Part shown: one piece after another, positions 31,293 to 41,067 of the stretch
Layout of the letters: every line of letters begins with the position of its first letter
Numbering within the stretch: the stretch's first letter is position 1
Source of the DNA: CAYSRJ01 sp964521865
Lineage (GTDB): Bacteria > Spirochaetota > B62-G9 > DRHN01
Assembly (NCBI GenBank): GCA_964521865.1
Contig: CAZFTJ010000004.1
Coordinates: 1-64,000, forward strand
Direction: 5' to 3'
DNA length: 64,000 nucleotides
Position numbers and translations under genes: made by a program
Notes under the pieces: generated by a model
The model's database searches: none
Seen by the model: the letters and a program-made list of their open reading frames with translations, nothing else
Told to the model about the DNA's origin: nothing

Positions 31293-31685
31293 GTGACGGA
31301 TGATTATTTTTTTGCAACGGGCAGACGAAAAACCTCAATTGCCCGTGTAATGGTGAAAAGAGGAAACGGCGCCATCACTGTAAACGGCAAAACTCCTGAG
31401 GAATACTTTCCGACCAAAGCCGAAGTAATCACCATAAACCAGCCTATTGAAGTCACCGACAATCTCGGAAAATGGAATTTCCGCATCACGGTGAAGGGCG
31501 GCGGATTTTCCGGTCAGGCAGGCGCAATCCTTCACGGCATCGCCCGCGCACTCATACAGGTCGATCCGGACAGCAAACCCACTCTGTCCAGGAACAAGTT
31601 CTTTACGAGAGATTCCAGGATGGTCGAAAGAAAGAAACCCGGCCGTCCGAAAGCACGAAAAAAATTCCAGTTCTCAAAGAGGTAG
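31293..31685 (+). CDS. rpsI: Ribosomal protein S9 (uS9)
   Basis: This 130-residue protein has F-A-T-G-R-R-K-T-S-I-A-R-V near the start, G-G-G-F-S-G-Q-A-G-A-I-x-H-G-I-A-R-A-L in the middle and the conserved C-terminal S-K-R tail, whose basic end contacts the P-site tRNA. The start is a GTG with GGAGG 8 nt upstream. Co-transcribed with rplM. Confidence 0.97.
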   Translation: MTDDYFFATGRRKTSIARVMVKRGNGAITVNGKTPEEYFPTKAEVITINQPIEVTDNLGKWNFRITVKGGGFSGQAGAILHGIARALIQVDPDSKPTLSRNKFFTRDSRMVERKKPGRPKARKKFQFSKR

Positions 31686-31851
31686 ACGCACGGGGGACCC
31701 GCTCAAGGAGGTCTGGGCCATACGGTGCATCCTCAATTTCCCGTGCAAGATCTTTCCCGGCCCCATGCTGCACCTGATGCCTTCCGTCCCTCCGCACCAA
31801 ACTATCCGTGACATCGTACTGATTGTTAATCTTAATCAAAAAATAAAAATA

Positions 31852-32250
31852 TCATCCGCCGGTTTTTCCTGCACATCTCTCACAGAAGCCGTAAAACTCT
31901 ATCCTGTGTCGCTTTGTTATATGGTGTGTAAGCTTTTCAACTTTCCTGTTCAATTCTTCATCAACCGGCATCTTCAGATCGATAATCGATCCGCACCTCT
32001 CGCATATAAAATGGTAATGCGGGTCGGTGTTTGCGTCATACCGATCAAATGTGCTCCCGAAGTCGATCTTTCGCGCCAATCCCTGCTCGACCAGTATGTT
32101 GAGATTACGATACACGGTTCCCGGACTCAGTCCGGGAAATTCTTCCTTGAGCCTGTCGTATATCCATATCGCTGTCGGATGAGAATCCGTACTCTTCAAC
32201 AATTCGAGAACTCGTACCCTCTGTTTGCTTTTCTTGTATTTTTTTCTCAA
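31852..32250 (-). CDS. Fur-family transcriptional regulator (PerR-like)
   Basis: This 132-residue protein has a winged-helix DNA-binding half (L-S-P-G-T-V-Y-R-N-L-N-I-L recognition helix at about residues 42-54) and a metal-binding dimerisation half with H-Y-H-F-I-C-E-R-C-G and F-C-E-R-C-A. The latter supplies a structural zinc site. The aspartate in D-R-Y-D-A-N-T-D-P-H-Y-H-F is consistent with a PerR-type regulatory metal site, but Fur cannot be excluded. It represses target genes with Fe or Mn bound. It converges on rpsI; the 166 nt between holds no clear terminator. Confidence 0.88.
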   Translation of the reverse strand: MRKKYKKSKQRVRVLELLKSTDSHPTAIWIYDRLKEEFPGLSPGTVYRNLNILVEQGLARKIDFGSTFDRYDANTDPHYHFICERCGSIIDLKMPVDEELNRKVEKLTHHITKRHRIEFYGFCERCAGKTGG

Positions 32251-32383
32251 TTATAGATCTTGTACGTTATGAATGACAATCGGAATCAGTATTAATGTGA
32301 ATTCTTGCACCTGCTTAGTCAAGCGCTGTTTTAATTTTTTATTATACCCGACGCATACAGATGGCTGTTTTTTTTGCAGAGGG

Positions 32384-33301
32384 TCAGAGGCCCTGCATTT
32401 CCCGGCCCGCTTCTTCCGCCAGCTCTGAATCGCCGTAGCGGCGGGTGACTTCCGAAAAATACCGCTTCGCTTCTTTTTTATTTCCCAGCTCCTTGTAATT
32501 TTTTCCGAGCATGAGGAGGGCGTACGGTCTCAGCTGCTCGCTTTTGGACTTTTGCAGAAAGGCCGTCAATCCCTCAATTGAATTATTGTACTCGTGTATG
32601 AAGTACTGGGAGAGCGCGAGATGAATCAGCGCGATATCATAAAATTCGCTGTCACTGTGTTGAACCCCTGCTTTGAGATAAACCACCGCCTCATCAAAGC
32701 GCATGACGTTGAAGAGCGCAACCCCCATATGAACGGCAACCGCACCATCAAGCGCGTCCTCTCCATACGTATCCATGACATTTCTGAAAACGTCTATTGC
32801 CTTTGTAAACTCCCCGTTATCGAAGAGCTCCATTCCCCGTTGATAGGCTGACGCAAGATTCGCGCTCCCCTCATCCTCCTCTTCAAACCATTCAAGCTCA
32901 TCCTCATCGGCGAGAGCCCCTCTCACTCCTGCAAGAGCCGTGTCGGACTGGCCGGATCCTTTACCTCCGATACTCATCGTGTATTTCTTCAATCCCTTCA
33001 GCCATTTCTGTTTTTTCCTGGTCTGTACCGTTCCGAACAGATCTCCGATGCGCACTGTTTTATTACTGCCGATGGAAATAACGTCTCCGTCTACATCAAG
33101 TTCCAGGGAGCTGTTCTCACCCGTCCGGACGACCGACCGGTCCGTAAGCCGCATATCTATCAGCGCTTTTTCCCAGGTACCGTTCCCCAGCAGATCGACG
33201 GAACTCTCTCCGCTCCTGTAAAGAACAACCACGTCGGAAAAAGCCATAACCGGAACGAATAAAAGAACAAGTATAAACATAAAAATCAGTATTTTTATCA
33301 T
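32384..33301 (-). CDS. Exported FecR-domain and TPR-repeat protein
   Basis: This 305-residue protein has a signal peptide (I-F-M-F-I-L-V-L-L-F-V ending near M-A-F-S), then a FecR-like beta domain (residues about 25-100: S-V-D-L-L-G-N-G-T-W and L-D-V-D-G-D-V-I-S-I-G-S-N-K-T-V-R-I-G). An acidic linker (E-L-E-W-F-E-E-E-D-E) follows, then at least four TPR-type repeats (Y-Q-R-G-M-E-L-F-D-N-G-E-F-T-K-A-I-D-V-F is the first). It is likely a periplasmic scaffold. FecR/TPR proteins are common in spirochaetes; the partner is unknown. Confidence 0.8.
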   Translation of the reverse strand: MIKILIFMFILVLLFVPVMAFSDVVVLYRSGESSVDLLGNGTWEKALIDMRLTDRSVVRTGENSSLELDVDGDVISIGSNKTVRIGDLFGTVQTRKKQKWLKGLKKYTMSIGGKGSGQSDTALAGVRGALADEDELEWFEEEDEGSANLASAYQRGMELFDNGEFTKAIDVFRNVMDTYGEDALDGAVAVHMGVALFNVMRFDEAVVYLKAGVQHSDSEFYDIALIHLALSQYFIHEYNNSIEGLTAFLQKSKSEQLRPYALLMLGKNYKELGNKKEAKRYFSEVTRRYGDSELAEEAGREMQGL

Positions 33302-33498
33302 AAAGGCCTCCTCAATTATGTACGTATCGGGAGAGCGTTGAATAGAAACTTCACTTCCTTATTAATAACTCCTATGATAAAAATCAAGATATGGAACAGA
33401 AGATCTATTCCATTACTGCCTCTTTATAAGCTAACACAAAATTATTAAAATCTTCAAAAACCCACTCCTCCTTATTAATAACGCACAATGGATACGAT

Positions 33499-34554
33499 TC
33501 ATCGTTTCAAACCGTCGAAGAAGGAAAGAAGTTTTCTATAGTTATTAATAACCCTGAATGCGCCCCGGTCAACAAGAAGTTTTTTATGGCCTTTTTTTTC
33601 TTCCACGCTTTCTTCAGCACCGTCGTTGACAAAACCGATCGGTACAACTCCGGCCCGTTTGGAAGCAGCAATATCATCAGGCATGTCGCCGATATAGTAT
33701 ACGACGTCCCGTTTTTTTTCATACCCGCTTTTTTCAATGCAGAGATCGATTCCGAATGGGTGCGGTTTTCGACGCCTTTCGCCTGTTCTCTGCTCCTCGC
33801 GTACAACATCATCCTCACTTACCACAGCGGTAAAAAAGTCTTTGATTCTAAAAAATTCCAGAGCATACATGGCCTCGACTTCCGGTCTTCCCGTCGCAAT
33901 AGAAAGTGTATTGTTCGCTTTGAGCGCCTCAATATCCCGGCGTGCAGGAATGAGTCTCTCTCTTTCAATATACCCTATTTTTTCGTAAAAAAGCGGCATT
34001 TCGCCATAAATTCTCTCGAATAGCTCCTTTCCAAGATAGATTTCCTGGAAAAGTCTCTTTACAAGGTTTCCGGTTTTTATATCTCCTCTGTTCAATAAAA
34101 ATGGAGAAGGCGTCCCGCCCCGGATCAAACTTTTTTTTTGTCTGTTGAACTCTAAAACTACTTCACGGACCGGTCGATGAGAAAGACCCCGTGCAATACA
34201 CGAAGCATCACACATCCTTAACAGCGGCCCGGCACCGGCAAGCACGGCCCGGTCCTCTCCCAAACCGGCCGCTTTCCCGATTTTTCCCGCGGTATTCGAA
34301 TTGACTTCGTCAAAGAATGTTTTCAAAACAGCATCAATAACCGTACAGGTGAGATCCCAGTCGTTATTGAGACCGCCTGTTTTCTTTATTTCCGAGATAT
34401 CCTGAAGTGTAATGAAATCTTCACCAAGTTCCTCAGCCCCGATTACCTGCCGCAGGTAACGGATTACGGATAATCGCGAGACCTCCCTGTATGATCCGGA
34501 AACATCGACAAGCACACCGTCCATATCGAAGATAACAAGCGGTACATTCGTCAT
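33499..34554 (-). CDS. HAD-superfamily phosphatase at the end of the his operon
   Basis: From the ATG at 34554 this is a protein of about 350 residues with the HAD motifs: I (F-D-M-D-G-V-L-V-D), II (S-I-A-T-G-R-P), III (K-P-H-P) and IV (Y-I-G-D-M-P-D-D-I-A-A-S). A long insertion of about 150 residues follows motif I. The layout resembles the TIGR01548-type HAD subfamily, members of which are linked to histidine genes. As the last gene of a hisD-B-H-A-F set in which no histidinol-phosphate phosphatase is otherwise visible, it is a good candidate for that step, by inference only. The start is uncertain; ATGs at 34554 and 34587 are both possible. Confidence 0.75.
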   Translation of the reverse strand: MTNVPLVIFDMDGVLVDVSGSYREVSRLSVIRYLRQVIGAEELGEDFITLQDISEIKKTGGLNNDWDLTCTVIDAVLKTFFDEVNSNTAGKIGKAAGLGEDRAVLAGAGPLLRMCDASCIARGLSHRPVREVVLEFNRQKKSLIRGGTPSPFLLNRGDIKTGNLVKRLFQEIYLGKELFERIYGEMPLFYEKIGYIERERLIPARRDIEALKANNTLSIATGRPEVEAMYALEFFRIKDFFTAVVSEDDVVREEQRTGERRRKPHPFGIDLCIEKSGYEKKRDVVYYIGDMPDDIAASKRAGVVPIGFVNDGAEESVEEKKGHKKLLVDRGAFRVINNYRKLLSFFDGLKR

Positions 34555-34690
34555 ATATGCTTCGCACCCCTCCGTTGCTATGATCATTTTTCCCCGCACG
34601 AACCGGCGGCAGCAGGCGTCCTTTTCATGCCTCCACACATGCGGTCGCTTGCTGCTAGATACGGCAGCCCAATTTCGCTTTATACACAGG

Positions 34691-35452
34691 CTATTCCCGG
34701 ACCGGCACTCCTGCCCCCTTTAAATACTTTTTTGTTTCGGGAATGGTAAACTCCCCGTAGTGGTAGATCGATGCGGCAAGCACGGCGGATGCGCCGCCCT
34801 CCATAACCGCCTCATACAGATGCGCGAGTGTTCCGCATCCTCCCGAAGCAATAACCGGAATATTGACACGTGAAGTTATCTCTTTTAAAAGCTCGAGGTC
34901 GTATCCGTTTCTGGTGCCATCCCTGTCCATACTTGTAACCAGAAGCTCACCGGCGCCGAGCTCTTCCGCCCTGCAGCACCACCTGATCGCATCGATCTCT
35001 GTCCTGTCCCTTCCGCCCCTCACATATACTCTGAACCCCTCATGTTCACGCTTCACATCAACGGCAACGACAATGCATTGAGACCCGTAATCTATAGCCC
35101 CGGCCCGGATGAGATCGGGATTCTTCACTGCGGATGTATTGATCGACACCTTGTCTGCACCGGCTTTCAGTATTTTTCTCATATCATCTACGGTTCGTAT
35201 ACCGCCCCCGACTGTAAAGGGGATGAATATTTCATCGGATACCTTTTCCACAACTTCTATAAGGATATCTCTGTTATCGGAAGTTGCGGTTATATCGAGG
35301 AAAACGAGCTCGTCCGCACCATCCCGGTCGTACTTCCGCGCCCATTCAACGGGATCGCCCGCGTCCCTTATGTTGATGAAATTAATGCCTTTTACGACTC
35401 TGCCCTCTGTAATATCCAGGCACGGTATTATTCTCTTCTTCAACAAAATCAC
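34691..35452 (-). CDS. hisF: Imidazole glycerol phosphate synthase, cyclase subunit
   Basis: This 253-residue TIM barrel has the catalytic aspartates in I-P-C-L-D-I-T-E-G-R-V-V-K-G (N-terminal) and the C-terminal half D-R-D-G-T, along with F-T-V-G-G-G-I-R and V-I-A-S-G-G-C-G phosphate-binding loops. It makes imidazole glycerol phosphate and AICAR from PRFAR, using ammonia supplied by HisH. In the his operon between hisA and the HAD phosphatase gene. Confidence 0.96.
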   Translation of the reverse strand: MILLKKRIIPCLDITEGRVVKGINFINIRDAGDPVEWARKYDRDGADELVFLDITATSDNRDILIEVVEKVSDEIFIPFTVGGGIRTVDDMRKILKAGADKVSINTSAVKNPDLIRAGAIDYGSQCIVVAVDVKREHEGFRVYVRGGRDRTEIDAIRWCCRAEELGAGELLVTSMDRDGTRNGYDLELLKEITSRVNIPVIASGGCGTLAHLYEAVMEGGASAVLAASIYHYGEFTIPETKKYLKGAGVPVRE

Positions 35453-35592
35453 CCCTCCGAAATATGAAGGTGCTGTCGGTTGAATTCACATAAAACAGGC
35501 ACCGTTCAACCGCTCACGCAGTAATATACTGAAAATGGCTGACATGCATTATACAGGATGCCTGGTTTGATCGAACTGTATGGAGGTAAAAA

Positions 35593-36321
35593 CTATTGTT
35601 CTTCAAGAAATCTGCATGCCTCCGCAACGGAAAGTGTCCCCTCGTAAACGGCTTTACCGGATATCACGCCGACAACACCGGTTTTCTCGAGTGCCTTGAC
35701 CGATCTTACGTCATCCAGATTTGAAATGCCGCCCGCCGCAATAACCGGGAGCCCGGTTTCAACCGCCATCGTACGAATACCCTCAATATTCGGACCCTCG
35801 AGCATGCCGTCACGCGCAATATCGGTATATACTACAAGCGAGAACCCCATGCTCCCGACCTTTTTACCGAGCCGAACCGCTTTTATGCCGCTTCCCTCCG
35901 TCCAACCGGAAATCCGCACATACCCGTCCCTGGCGTCTATTCCCGCTGCCACCGCTTCTCCGAACTCTTCCACAATTCCAGCAGCTACATCACTATTCTT
36001 GACAATCACGGTTCCCAGAATAATGCGCGATACCCCTATATCAAAAAGCTTTGCAGCCTGTTCCCTGTTTCGCACTCCACCGCCGACCTCCACAGAAATA
36101 CTGACCGATTGAATAATTTTCCTGATAGTCTCGATATTGGTTCGGCCTGCATTCTTCGCCGCATCAAGATCCACAATATGGATATAACCCGCACCCTCAT
36201 CCTGAAAGGAAAGCGCAACATCGGCAGGGTCATCGGAATACAGTTTCTTCTTTGCATAGTCTCCCTGGGAGAGCCGGACACACTTCCCATCGATCAAATC
36301 AATCGCCGGGATGAAGATCAT
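35593..36321 (-). CDS. hisA: ProFAR isomerase
   Basis: This 242-residue TIM barrel starts at ATG 36321 (M-I-F-I-P-A-I-D-L-I-D-G-K-C-V-R-L) with AGGGG upstream. It has the HisA D-L-D-A-A-K, V-G-G-G-V-R-N and A-R-D-G-M-L-E-G-P-N motifs. It isomerises ProFAR to PRFAR. A frame extension to 36339 is not needed. It begins 33 nt after the Na+/Pi cotransporter gene. Confidence 0.95.
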   Translation of the reverse strand: MIFIPAIDLIDGKCVRLSQGDYAKKKLYSDDPADVALSFQDEGAGYIHIVDLDAAKNAGRTNIETIRKIIQSVSISVEVGGGVRNREQAAKLFDIGVSRIILGTVIVKNSDVAAGIVEEFGEAVAAGIDARDGYVRISGWTEGSGIKAVRLGKKVGSMGFSLVVYTDIARDGMLEGPNIEGIRTMAVETGLPVIAAGGISNLDDVRSVKALEKTGVVGVISGKAVYEGTLSVAEACRFLEEQ

Positions 36322-36353
36322 CAGTAATACCCCTGTCAAAAAGCTCCCTGTCT

Positions 36354-38030
36354 TTACGCGCGCATATTGGAAATATCGGCATCCCAGCGGAGATGACGCA
36401 TCACACCCTGTGCAATATTAGTCAGGTGATCGCCTATCTTCTCCATGTTGTCAACGAAGTCTATATATATGATGCCCGATAGATAATTATACCCGCCCCG
36501 GTTAACCCTCTCGATATGCCGGGCCTTGAGATCCACCTGCAGGGTATTGAGCCGGTCCTCATTCTCGAGCACGATGCGGGCGGAGGCAGGTTCCTCCTGT
36601 ATAAGCGCGGAAGAAGTATGAGAAAACATCGAATGTACGATCTGAACAAGCTCACGAAGCTCATCAACCTCCCTTCTTCCAAGCGGAAGCTTCTGGTCGC
36701 TTTTTCTCTGGGCAAGCTCCAGAATGTTGATTGCATGGTCGCCGACTCGCTCGACGTCGTTCACCGAATGGATGAGTACGGGGATTTTTTCAGCTTCATC
36801 CTCTTCGAGCTGTCTCTGTGACAATTCGACCAGGTACTGAATTATCTCCTTCTGCAGATTGTCGACCACATCCTCTCTCTGCCGCACCCTGTCAATAACA
36901 CCGGAATCCATTTCGAAAAACACTGTGAGCGAATCGTTCAATGCCTGCCTGGCGCATTCCATCTGCCTGTTTATTTCCTTCTTTGCCTGCTCGAGGGCAA
37001 TCGGCGGATTCTCGAGAAGATGTTTTTCGAGAAACATCGGCTGCATATCGATTGCCCCGGGTTTTACGCGTGTGAGCTTGACGGTGAGCATCTCAAGAAC
37101 TTTTATCAGAGGCAGAAAGATAACGAAGGAATTGATAATATTGAAGGTACTGTGCGCAAGCGCTATATGGAGCATGATATTCTTCTGTGTAACAGGACCG
37201 GGAACAATCATCTCTATAAATTCAGGATACCACCCTGCGTAAACCGGAACGATCATATAGAGAACGCCGATCGTATTGAGAATTGTATGCGCCATTGCCG
37301 TCCGTTTTGCTGCCGTATTCGTACCAATGGCCGCTAGCTGCGCGGTAATTGTAGTACCAATATTATCGCCGAGAATGATCGGAACACATGTTTTAAAATC
37401 TATCACACCGGAAAACGCCATGATCTGAAGCAGCGCAATGGTTGCCGATGAGCTCTGGAGCAAAACCGTAATCCCCGTACCGAGAAGAATGCCTAGAATG
37501 GGATACTGTCCGAATGTCAGCACGGCGTTTTTCAGAGTTTCACTCTGCTGGAGCGGTGAAAATGCATCTTTGATAAACCCGAGCCCTGTAAAGAGAAGGC
37601 CGAAACCCAGAATGAAGTTGCCCCACATCCTCGTTGAATGGGTCTTCCCGAACAGAGTAAGAAAAAACCCGATTCCGATTGCGGGCAGGGCATAGCTTGT
37701 AATCTTGAAAAGTGCAAAGAAAGAGACAAGCCAGGCTGTAAGTGTCGTACCGATATTTGCGCCGAGAACAATGGATATCGCCTGCCCGAGGGTGAGGAGT
37801 CCTGCATTGACGAACCCCACGGTCATGACTGTAGTTGCCGAGGAGCTCTGGACGAGCATGGTAACCAGTGTTCCGATAGCAAGTCCGATAATTGGCCGCC
37901 TCGTCAAAGCGTCCAGCGTATTCTTCAGCTTGTTGCCCGCCACCTTCTTCAGGCTTTCAGACATCATCTTCATTCCGAGGAAAAAAAGCCCCAGCCCGCC
38001 GATGAGACTGAAAATTATTTCTCTCGCCAT
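36354..38030 (-). CDS. Na+/phosphate cotransporter (NptA/PhoU-fused)
   Basis: This 558-residue membrane protein has two repeats of the Na/Pi symporter family, each with a Q-S-S-S-A-T motif (V-Q-S-S-S-A-T-T in the first, L-Q-S-S-S-A-T-I in the second) and G-A-N-I-G-T-T/G-D-N-I-G-T-T. About eight or more membrane segments precede a C-terminal PhoU-like helical domain (about residues 345-540: E-R-V-G-D-H-A-I-N-I-L-E, E-K-I-G-D-H-L-T-N). It imports phosphate with sodium. It sits inside the his gene order between hisH and hisA, an unusual place. Confidence 0.9.
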   Translation of the reverse strand: MAREIIFSLIGGLGLFFLGMKMMSESLKKVAGNKLKNTLDALTRRPIIGLAIGTLVTMLVQSSSATTVMTVGFVNAGLLTLGQAISIVLGANIGTTLTAWLVSFFALFKITSYALPAIGIGFFLTLFGKTHSTRMWGNFILGFGLLFTGLGFIKDAFSPLQQSETLKNAVLTFGQYPILGILLGTGITVLLQSSSATIALLQIMAFSGVIDFKTCVPIILGDNIGTTITAQLAAIGTNTAAKRTAMAHTILNTIGVLYMIVPVYAGWYPEFIEMIVPGPVTQKNIMLHIALAHSTFNIINSFVIFLPLIKVLEMLTVKLTRVKPGAIDMQPMFLEKHLLENPPIALEQAKKEINRQMECARQALNDSLTVFFEMDSGVIDRVRQREDVVDNLQKEIIQYLVELSQRQLEEDEAEKIPVLIHSVNDVERVGDHAINILELAQRKSDQKLPLGRREVDELRELVQIVHSMFSHTSSALIQEEPASARIVLENEDRLNTLQVDLKARHIERVNRGGYNYLSGIIYIDFVDNMEKIGDHLTNIAQGVMRHLRWDADISNMRA

Positions 38031-38204
38031 GCTTCATACCCCCAACTGTTGTGTCGGCATACGGAACATCCAAAGAACGTGTGCATTGACAATGTCGAAA
38101 AATCCTCTCAACCCGTGCAAATTACAAAACCTCCACCGTCGGTTTCATTATCGTACCCTGCATCAGGTCCGCAGTGCCGTCACCGACACCTGTCGGAGTT
38201 CGGT

Positions 38205-38822
38205 TCAACATTCGGTCAGGCGGGCAAAATTGTTCAGAAGTCGCAGGCCGCGATTCTGGCTCTTCTCGGGATGAAACTGTGTCCCGAAGATGTTCTTTTT
38301 CTGTATCACGGCTGCGAACCGACCGTAGTGATCGCTGTATCCCACTATATCGTTTATATCATCAGGTTCTGCATAGTAGGAATGGACAAAGTAAAAGTCG
38401 CTTTTGTCCGGGACACCCTTGAAAAGAATACTCTCTTTCGCTATTCGAACCTCGTTCCACCCCATATGCGGAACCGGCCTATCGAAAGGAAAGCGAGTGA
38501 CATGTCCGGATATGAGACCGAGGCCCTCCGTTAACTCATGCTCGTCGCTGCGGGTAAAAAGAAGCTGCATGCCCAGACATATACCGATCAAAGGCCTGCC
38601 TGAACGGGCATACTCCCTGATTTTTTCATCCAGTCCCTTTGCATGCAGTACCTTCATCGCCTTCGGAAATGCACCGACACCCGGCAGAACGAGGGAATCC
38701 GCAGCATATACGTCAGCCGGATCTGTAGTGATGTGCACTCGAAAGCCCTGTGTAACAAATCCCCGTGTTATAGATTTAATGTTGCTGATCCCCAGATCGA
38801 TTATGGTAATCAAATAAGACAC
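38205..38822 (-). CDS. hisH: Imidazole glycerol phosphate synthase, glutaminase subunit
   Basis: This 205-residue class I glutamine amidotransferase has the catalytic Cys in G-I-C-L-G-M-Q and the His-Glu in Q-F-H-P-E-K-S. The oxyanion loop region is L-P-G-V-G-A-F. It releases ammonia for HisF. The gap of 174 nt to the Na+/Pi gene and 236 nt to hisB is long for an operon, so internal promoters are possible. Confidence 0.95.
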   Translation of the reverse strand: MSYLITIIDLGISNIKSITRGFVTQGFRVHITTDPADVYAADSLVLPGVGAFPKAMKVLHAKGLDEKIREYARSGRPLIGICLGMQLLFTRSDEHELTEGLGLISGHVTRFPFDRPVPHMGWNEVRIAKESILFKGVPDKSDFYFVHSYYAEPDDINDIVGYSDHYGRFAAVIQKKNIFGTQFHPEKSQNRGLRLLNNFARLTEC

Positions 38823-39058
38823 TCCTTCCGTTTATCATCTGCACGTTGCCGATTGCGCGGTCTGCTTTCGAATGCGTAGCGTGGTATAGAAAAATCCGGG
38901 AAATACCTAAAGATCATTACGATATCAGACGAACACCTCCGGCATGCAGATTATTACACGGCAGGCAAGTCGATCACGGTTTCGACACGGAGACATTTAA
39001 GAACCGCCATCCGGTTTCAGTTTTCATACAATAAACCGAACGCAAGTCCGAATACCGC

Positions 39059-39652
39059 TTACAGCACACCTTTCGTCGACGGCACATCCCCGCCGGGGTC
39101 TCTGATCTCTATCGCATCCCTTAGGGCCACACTGAACGCCTTGAACGCGGCTTCGAGAATATGGTGGGCATTCCTGCCGCGAATTGCATCAATGTGCAGA
39201 GTAATATCGGCGTTGTGCACAAATGCCCTGAAGAATTCCTCGATAAGCTGGGAATTGAAATGCACGATTAGGGGCTCTTCTATGGAAACCTCGTAGCAGA
39301 GATAGGGTCGTCCGGAGATATCTATGCTTACCCTGACAAGAGCTTCGTCCATCGGAACAATTGCGGTGGCGTATCTTCGAATCCCCTCTTTGCTTCCGAT
39401 CGCCTCCCTGAAAGCTTTTCCGAGCGTTATCCCGGTATCTTCCACCAGATGGTGAAAATCGACTTCGATATCACCTTCGGCATGGAGATTGAGACTGAAC
39501 CCGCCGTGTCTGGTAAACAGCTCGAGCAGGTGGTTGAAAAAAGGGATACCGGTGTTGATCGTGTAGCTGCCGTCACCGTCAAGGTTAAAAGTTGCTTCGA
39601 TTTCGGTTTCTTTCGTTTTCCTTGTAACATTGCCGATGCGAATATCATCCAT
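39059..39652 (-). CDS. hisB: Imidazoleglycerol-phosphate dehydratase
   Basis: This 197-residue protein is the stand-alone dehydratase (without an N-terminal HAD phosphatase): F-F-N-H-L-L-E, H-H-L-V-E-D-T-G-I, G-R-N-A-H-H-I-L-E-A-A-F-K-A-F manganese-binding motifs. It converts imidazole glycerol phosphate to imidazole acetol phosphate. The missing phosphatase half fits the idea that the HAD gene at 33499-34554 supplies it. Confidence 0.96.
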   Translation of the reverse strand: MDDIRIGNVTRKTKETEIEATFNLDGDGSYTINTGIPFFNHLLELFTRHGGFSLNLHAEGDIEVDFHHLVEDTGITLGKAFREAIGSKEGIRRYATAIVPMDEALVRVSIDISGRPYLCYEVSIEEPLIVHFNSQLIEEFFRAFVHNADITLHIDAIRGRNAHHILEAAFKAFSVALRDAIEIRDPGGDVPSTKGVL

Positions 39653-39723
39653 AAACCTTTCTCCATTGGGCCTGCGGATCAGCGGTGGGAAGGGCCAAAA
39701 CTCGATTTTTCAGCAGTACCGTT

Positions 39724-41067
39724 TCATTGCGTACCGACAGGGGAATCATAGTCACCCTGCTGATCACGTTCCTCCAACCTCTCCCCGACAGATTGAGCAT
39801 GTGCGTACAGCCCTTCACTTTCCGCCAGAATGCGCGCATGTTTCCCCAGCACATCCGCTCCTCTTTTCGACATCCGGACTATACTGCTGAACTTCATAAA
39901 GCTCAGAGCATTGAGCGGAGAAAAGAATCTCGCCGTTCCTCCGGTAGGGAGCACATGACTCGGTCCTGCAATGTAATCGCCGAATGCTTCCGCCGAATAC
40001 CGGCCGATAAAAATGGCCCCGGCATTAATTATATCCTTTACATAGTCCTGCGGTTTCATCACCTGCAGCTCAAGATGCTCTGGCGCAATCTCATTTGCGA
40101 GAAAGACTGCGTCCTGTACATCTTTGACGATATATATACATCCGTTTTGCCGTATCGATTTTTCAATTATTTCTTTTCGTGGACTCCGTCCGGCCAGTTG
40201 AGCAATCCATTCGGCAACCTCTCCCGCAGCCCTCAAGGATTTGACGGCACACAGTGCCTTCGCATTCTCATCGTGTTCAGCCTGTGCAATAAGGTCGGAT
40301 GCGGTTACCCGTGGATGGATCGAGCCGTCGGTGATTACGAGAACCTCGCTCGGACCAGCCACCATGTCAATATCAACATACCCGAAGAGCAGCTTTTTTG
40401 CAAGCGCAACATAGATATTTCCGGGGCCAGCGATCTTGTCGACACGCGGTATGGATTCGGTACCGAGCGCAAGAGCCGCAATTCCCTGCACTCCTCCGAC
40501 CCTGTACACCTCGTTTATGCATCCAAGTTTCTGCAAAACCGCGCACAGTGCGGAAGGGGCCACAAATGATGAAGGAGGAGATGTCACCACAATCTCCCCG
40601 ACACCCGCGGCCATTGCCGGAACAGCCGTCATAATGAGAGATGAGGGGTATGCGGCCTTGCCGCCGGGAATGTATATCCCAACTCTTTTGAGAGGGGTGC
40701 ATTTCTGCCCGAGCACGTCGCCGAGCTCATCTGTAAACTTCCAATCCTTCTGGAGATTATGCTCGTGAAAGCGCCGTACCCTTTCAATAGCAATATCAAG
40801 AGCCGGAGCAAGCGAATCATCAACGCCTTTTGACGCATCGGCTATCTCCAGACCGTTGACCCTGAAGTCCTTTGATTCAGTACCGTCGAACTTTTTAGCA
40901 TAACGCCGCAGTGCGCTGTCTCCTTTTTCCGCTACATCCGCAATAATAGCTGCAACGTTTTTTTCAACATGCTCCGGAAATGAACCTCGTTTTGCCCGGC
41001 AGCAGTGTACGATTTCATCTCTGCTCGAGCGCGATAAATCCTCTATTCGAACGTCGTCCGCGGTCAT
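39724..41067 (-). CDS. hisD: Histidinol dehydrogenase
   Basis: From the ATG at 41067 the 447-residue enzyme has the family motifs Y-I-P-G-G-K-A-A-Y-P-S-S, G-G-V-Q-G-I-A-A-L-A-L-G-T, I-A-G-P-G-N-I-Y-V, the zinc-associated A-E-H-D-E-N-A and S-H-V-L-P-T-G-G-T. It oxidises histidinol to histidine with two NAD+. A longer frame to 41160 is hydrophobic and atypical. First gene of the visible his operon; hisG, hisC and hisI/E are not in the window. Confidence 0.96.
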   Translation of the reverse strand: MTADDVRIEDLSRSSRDEIVHCCRAKRGSFPEHVEKNVAAIIADVAEKGDSALRRYAKKFDGTESKDFRVNGLEIADASKGVDDSLAPALDIAIERVRRFHEHNLQKDWKFTDELGDVLGQKCTPLKRVGIYIPGGKAAYPSSLIMTAVPAMAAGVGEIVVTSPPSSFVAPSALCAVLQKLGCINEVYRVGGVQGIAALALGTESIPRVDKIAGPGNIYVALAKKLLFGYVDIDMVAGPSEVLVITDGSIHPRVTASDLIAQAEHDENAKALCAVKSLRAAGEVAEWIAQLAGRSPRKEIIEKSIRQNGCIYIVKDVQDAVFLANEIAPEHLELQVMKPQDYVKDIINAGAIFIGRYSAEAFGDYIAGPSHVLPTGGTARFFSPLNALSFMKFSSIVRMSKRGADVLGKHARILAESEGLYAHAQSVGERLEERDQQGDYDSPVGTQ

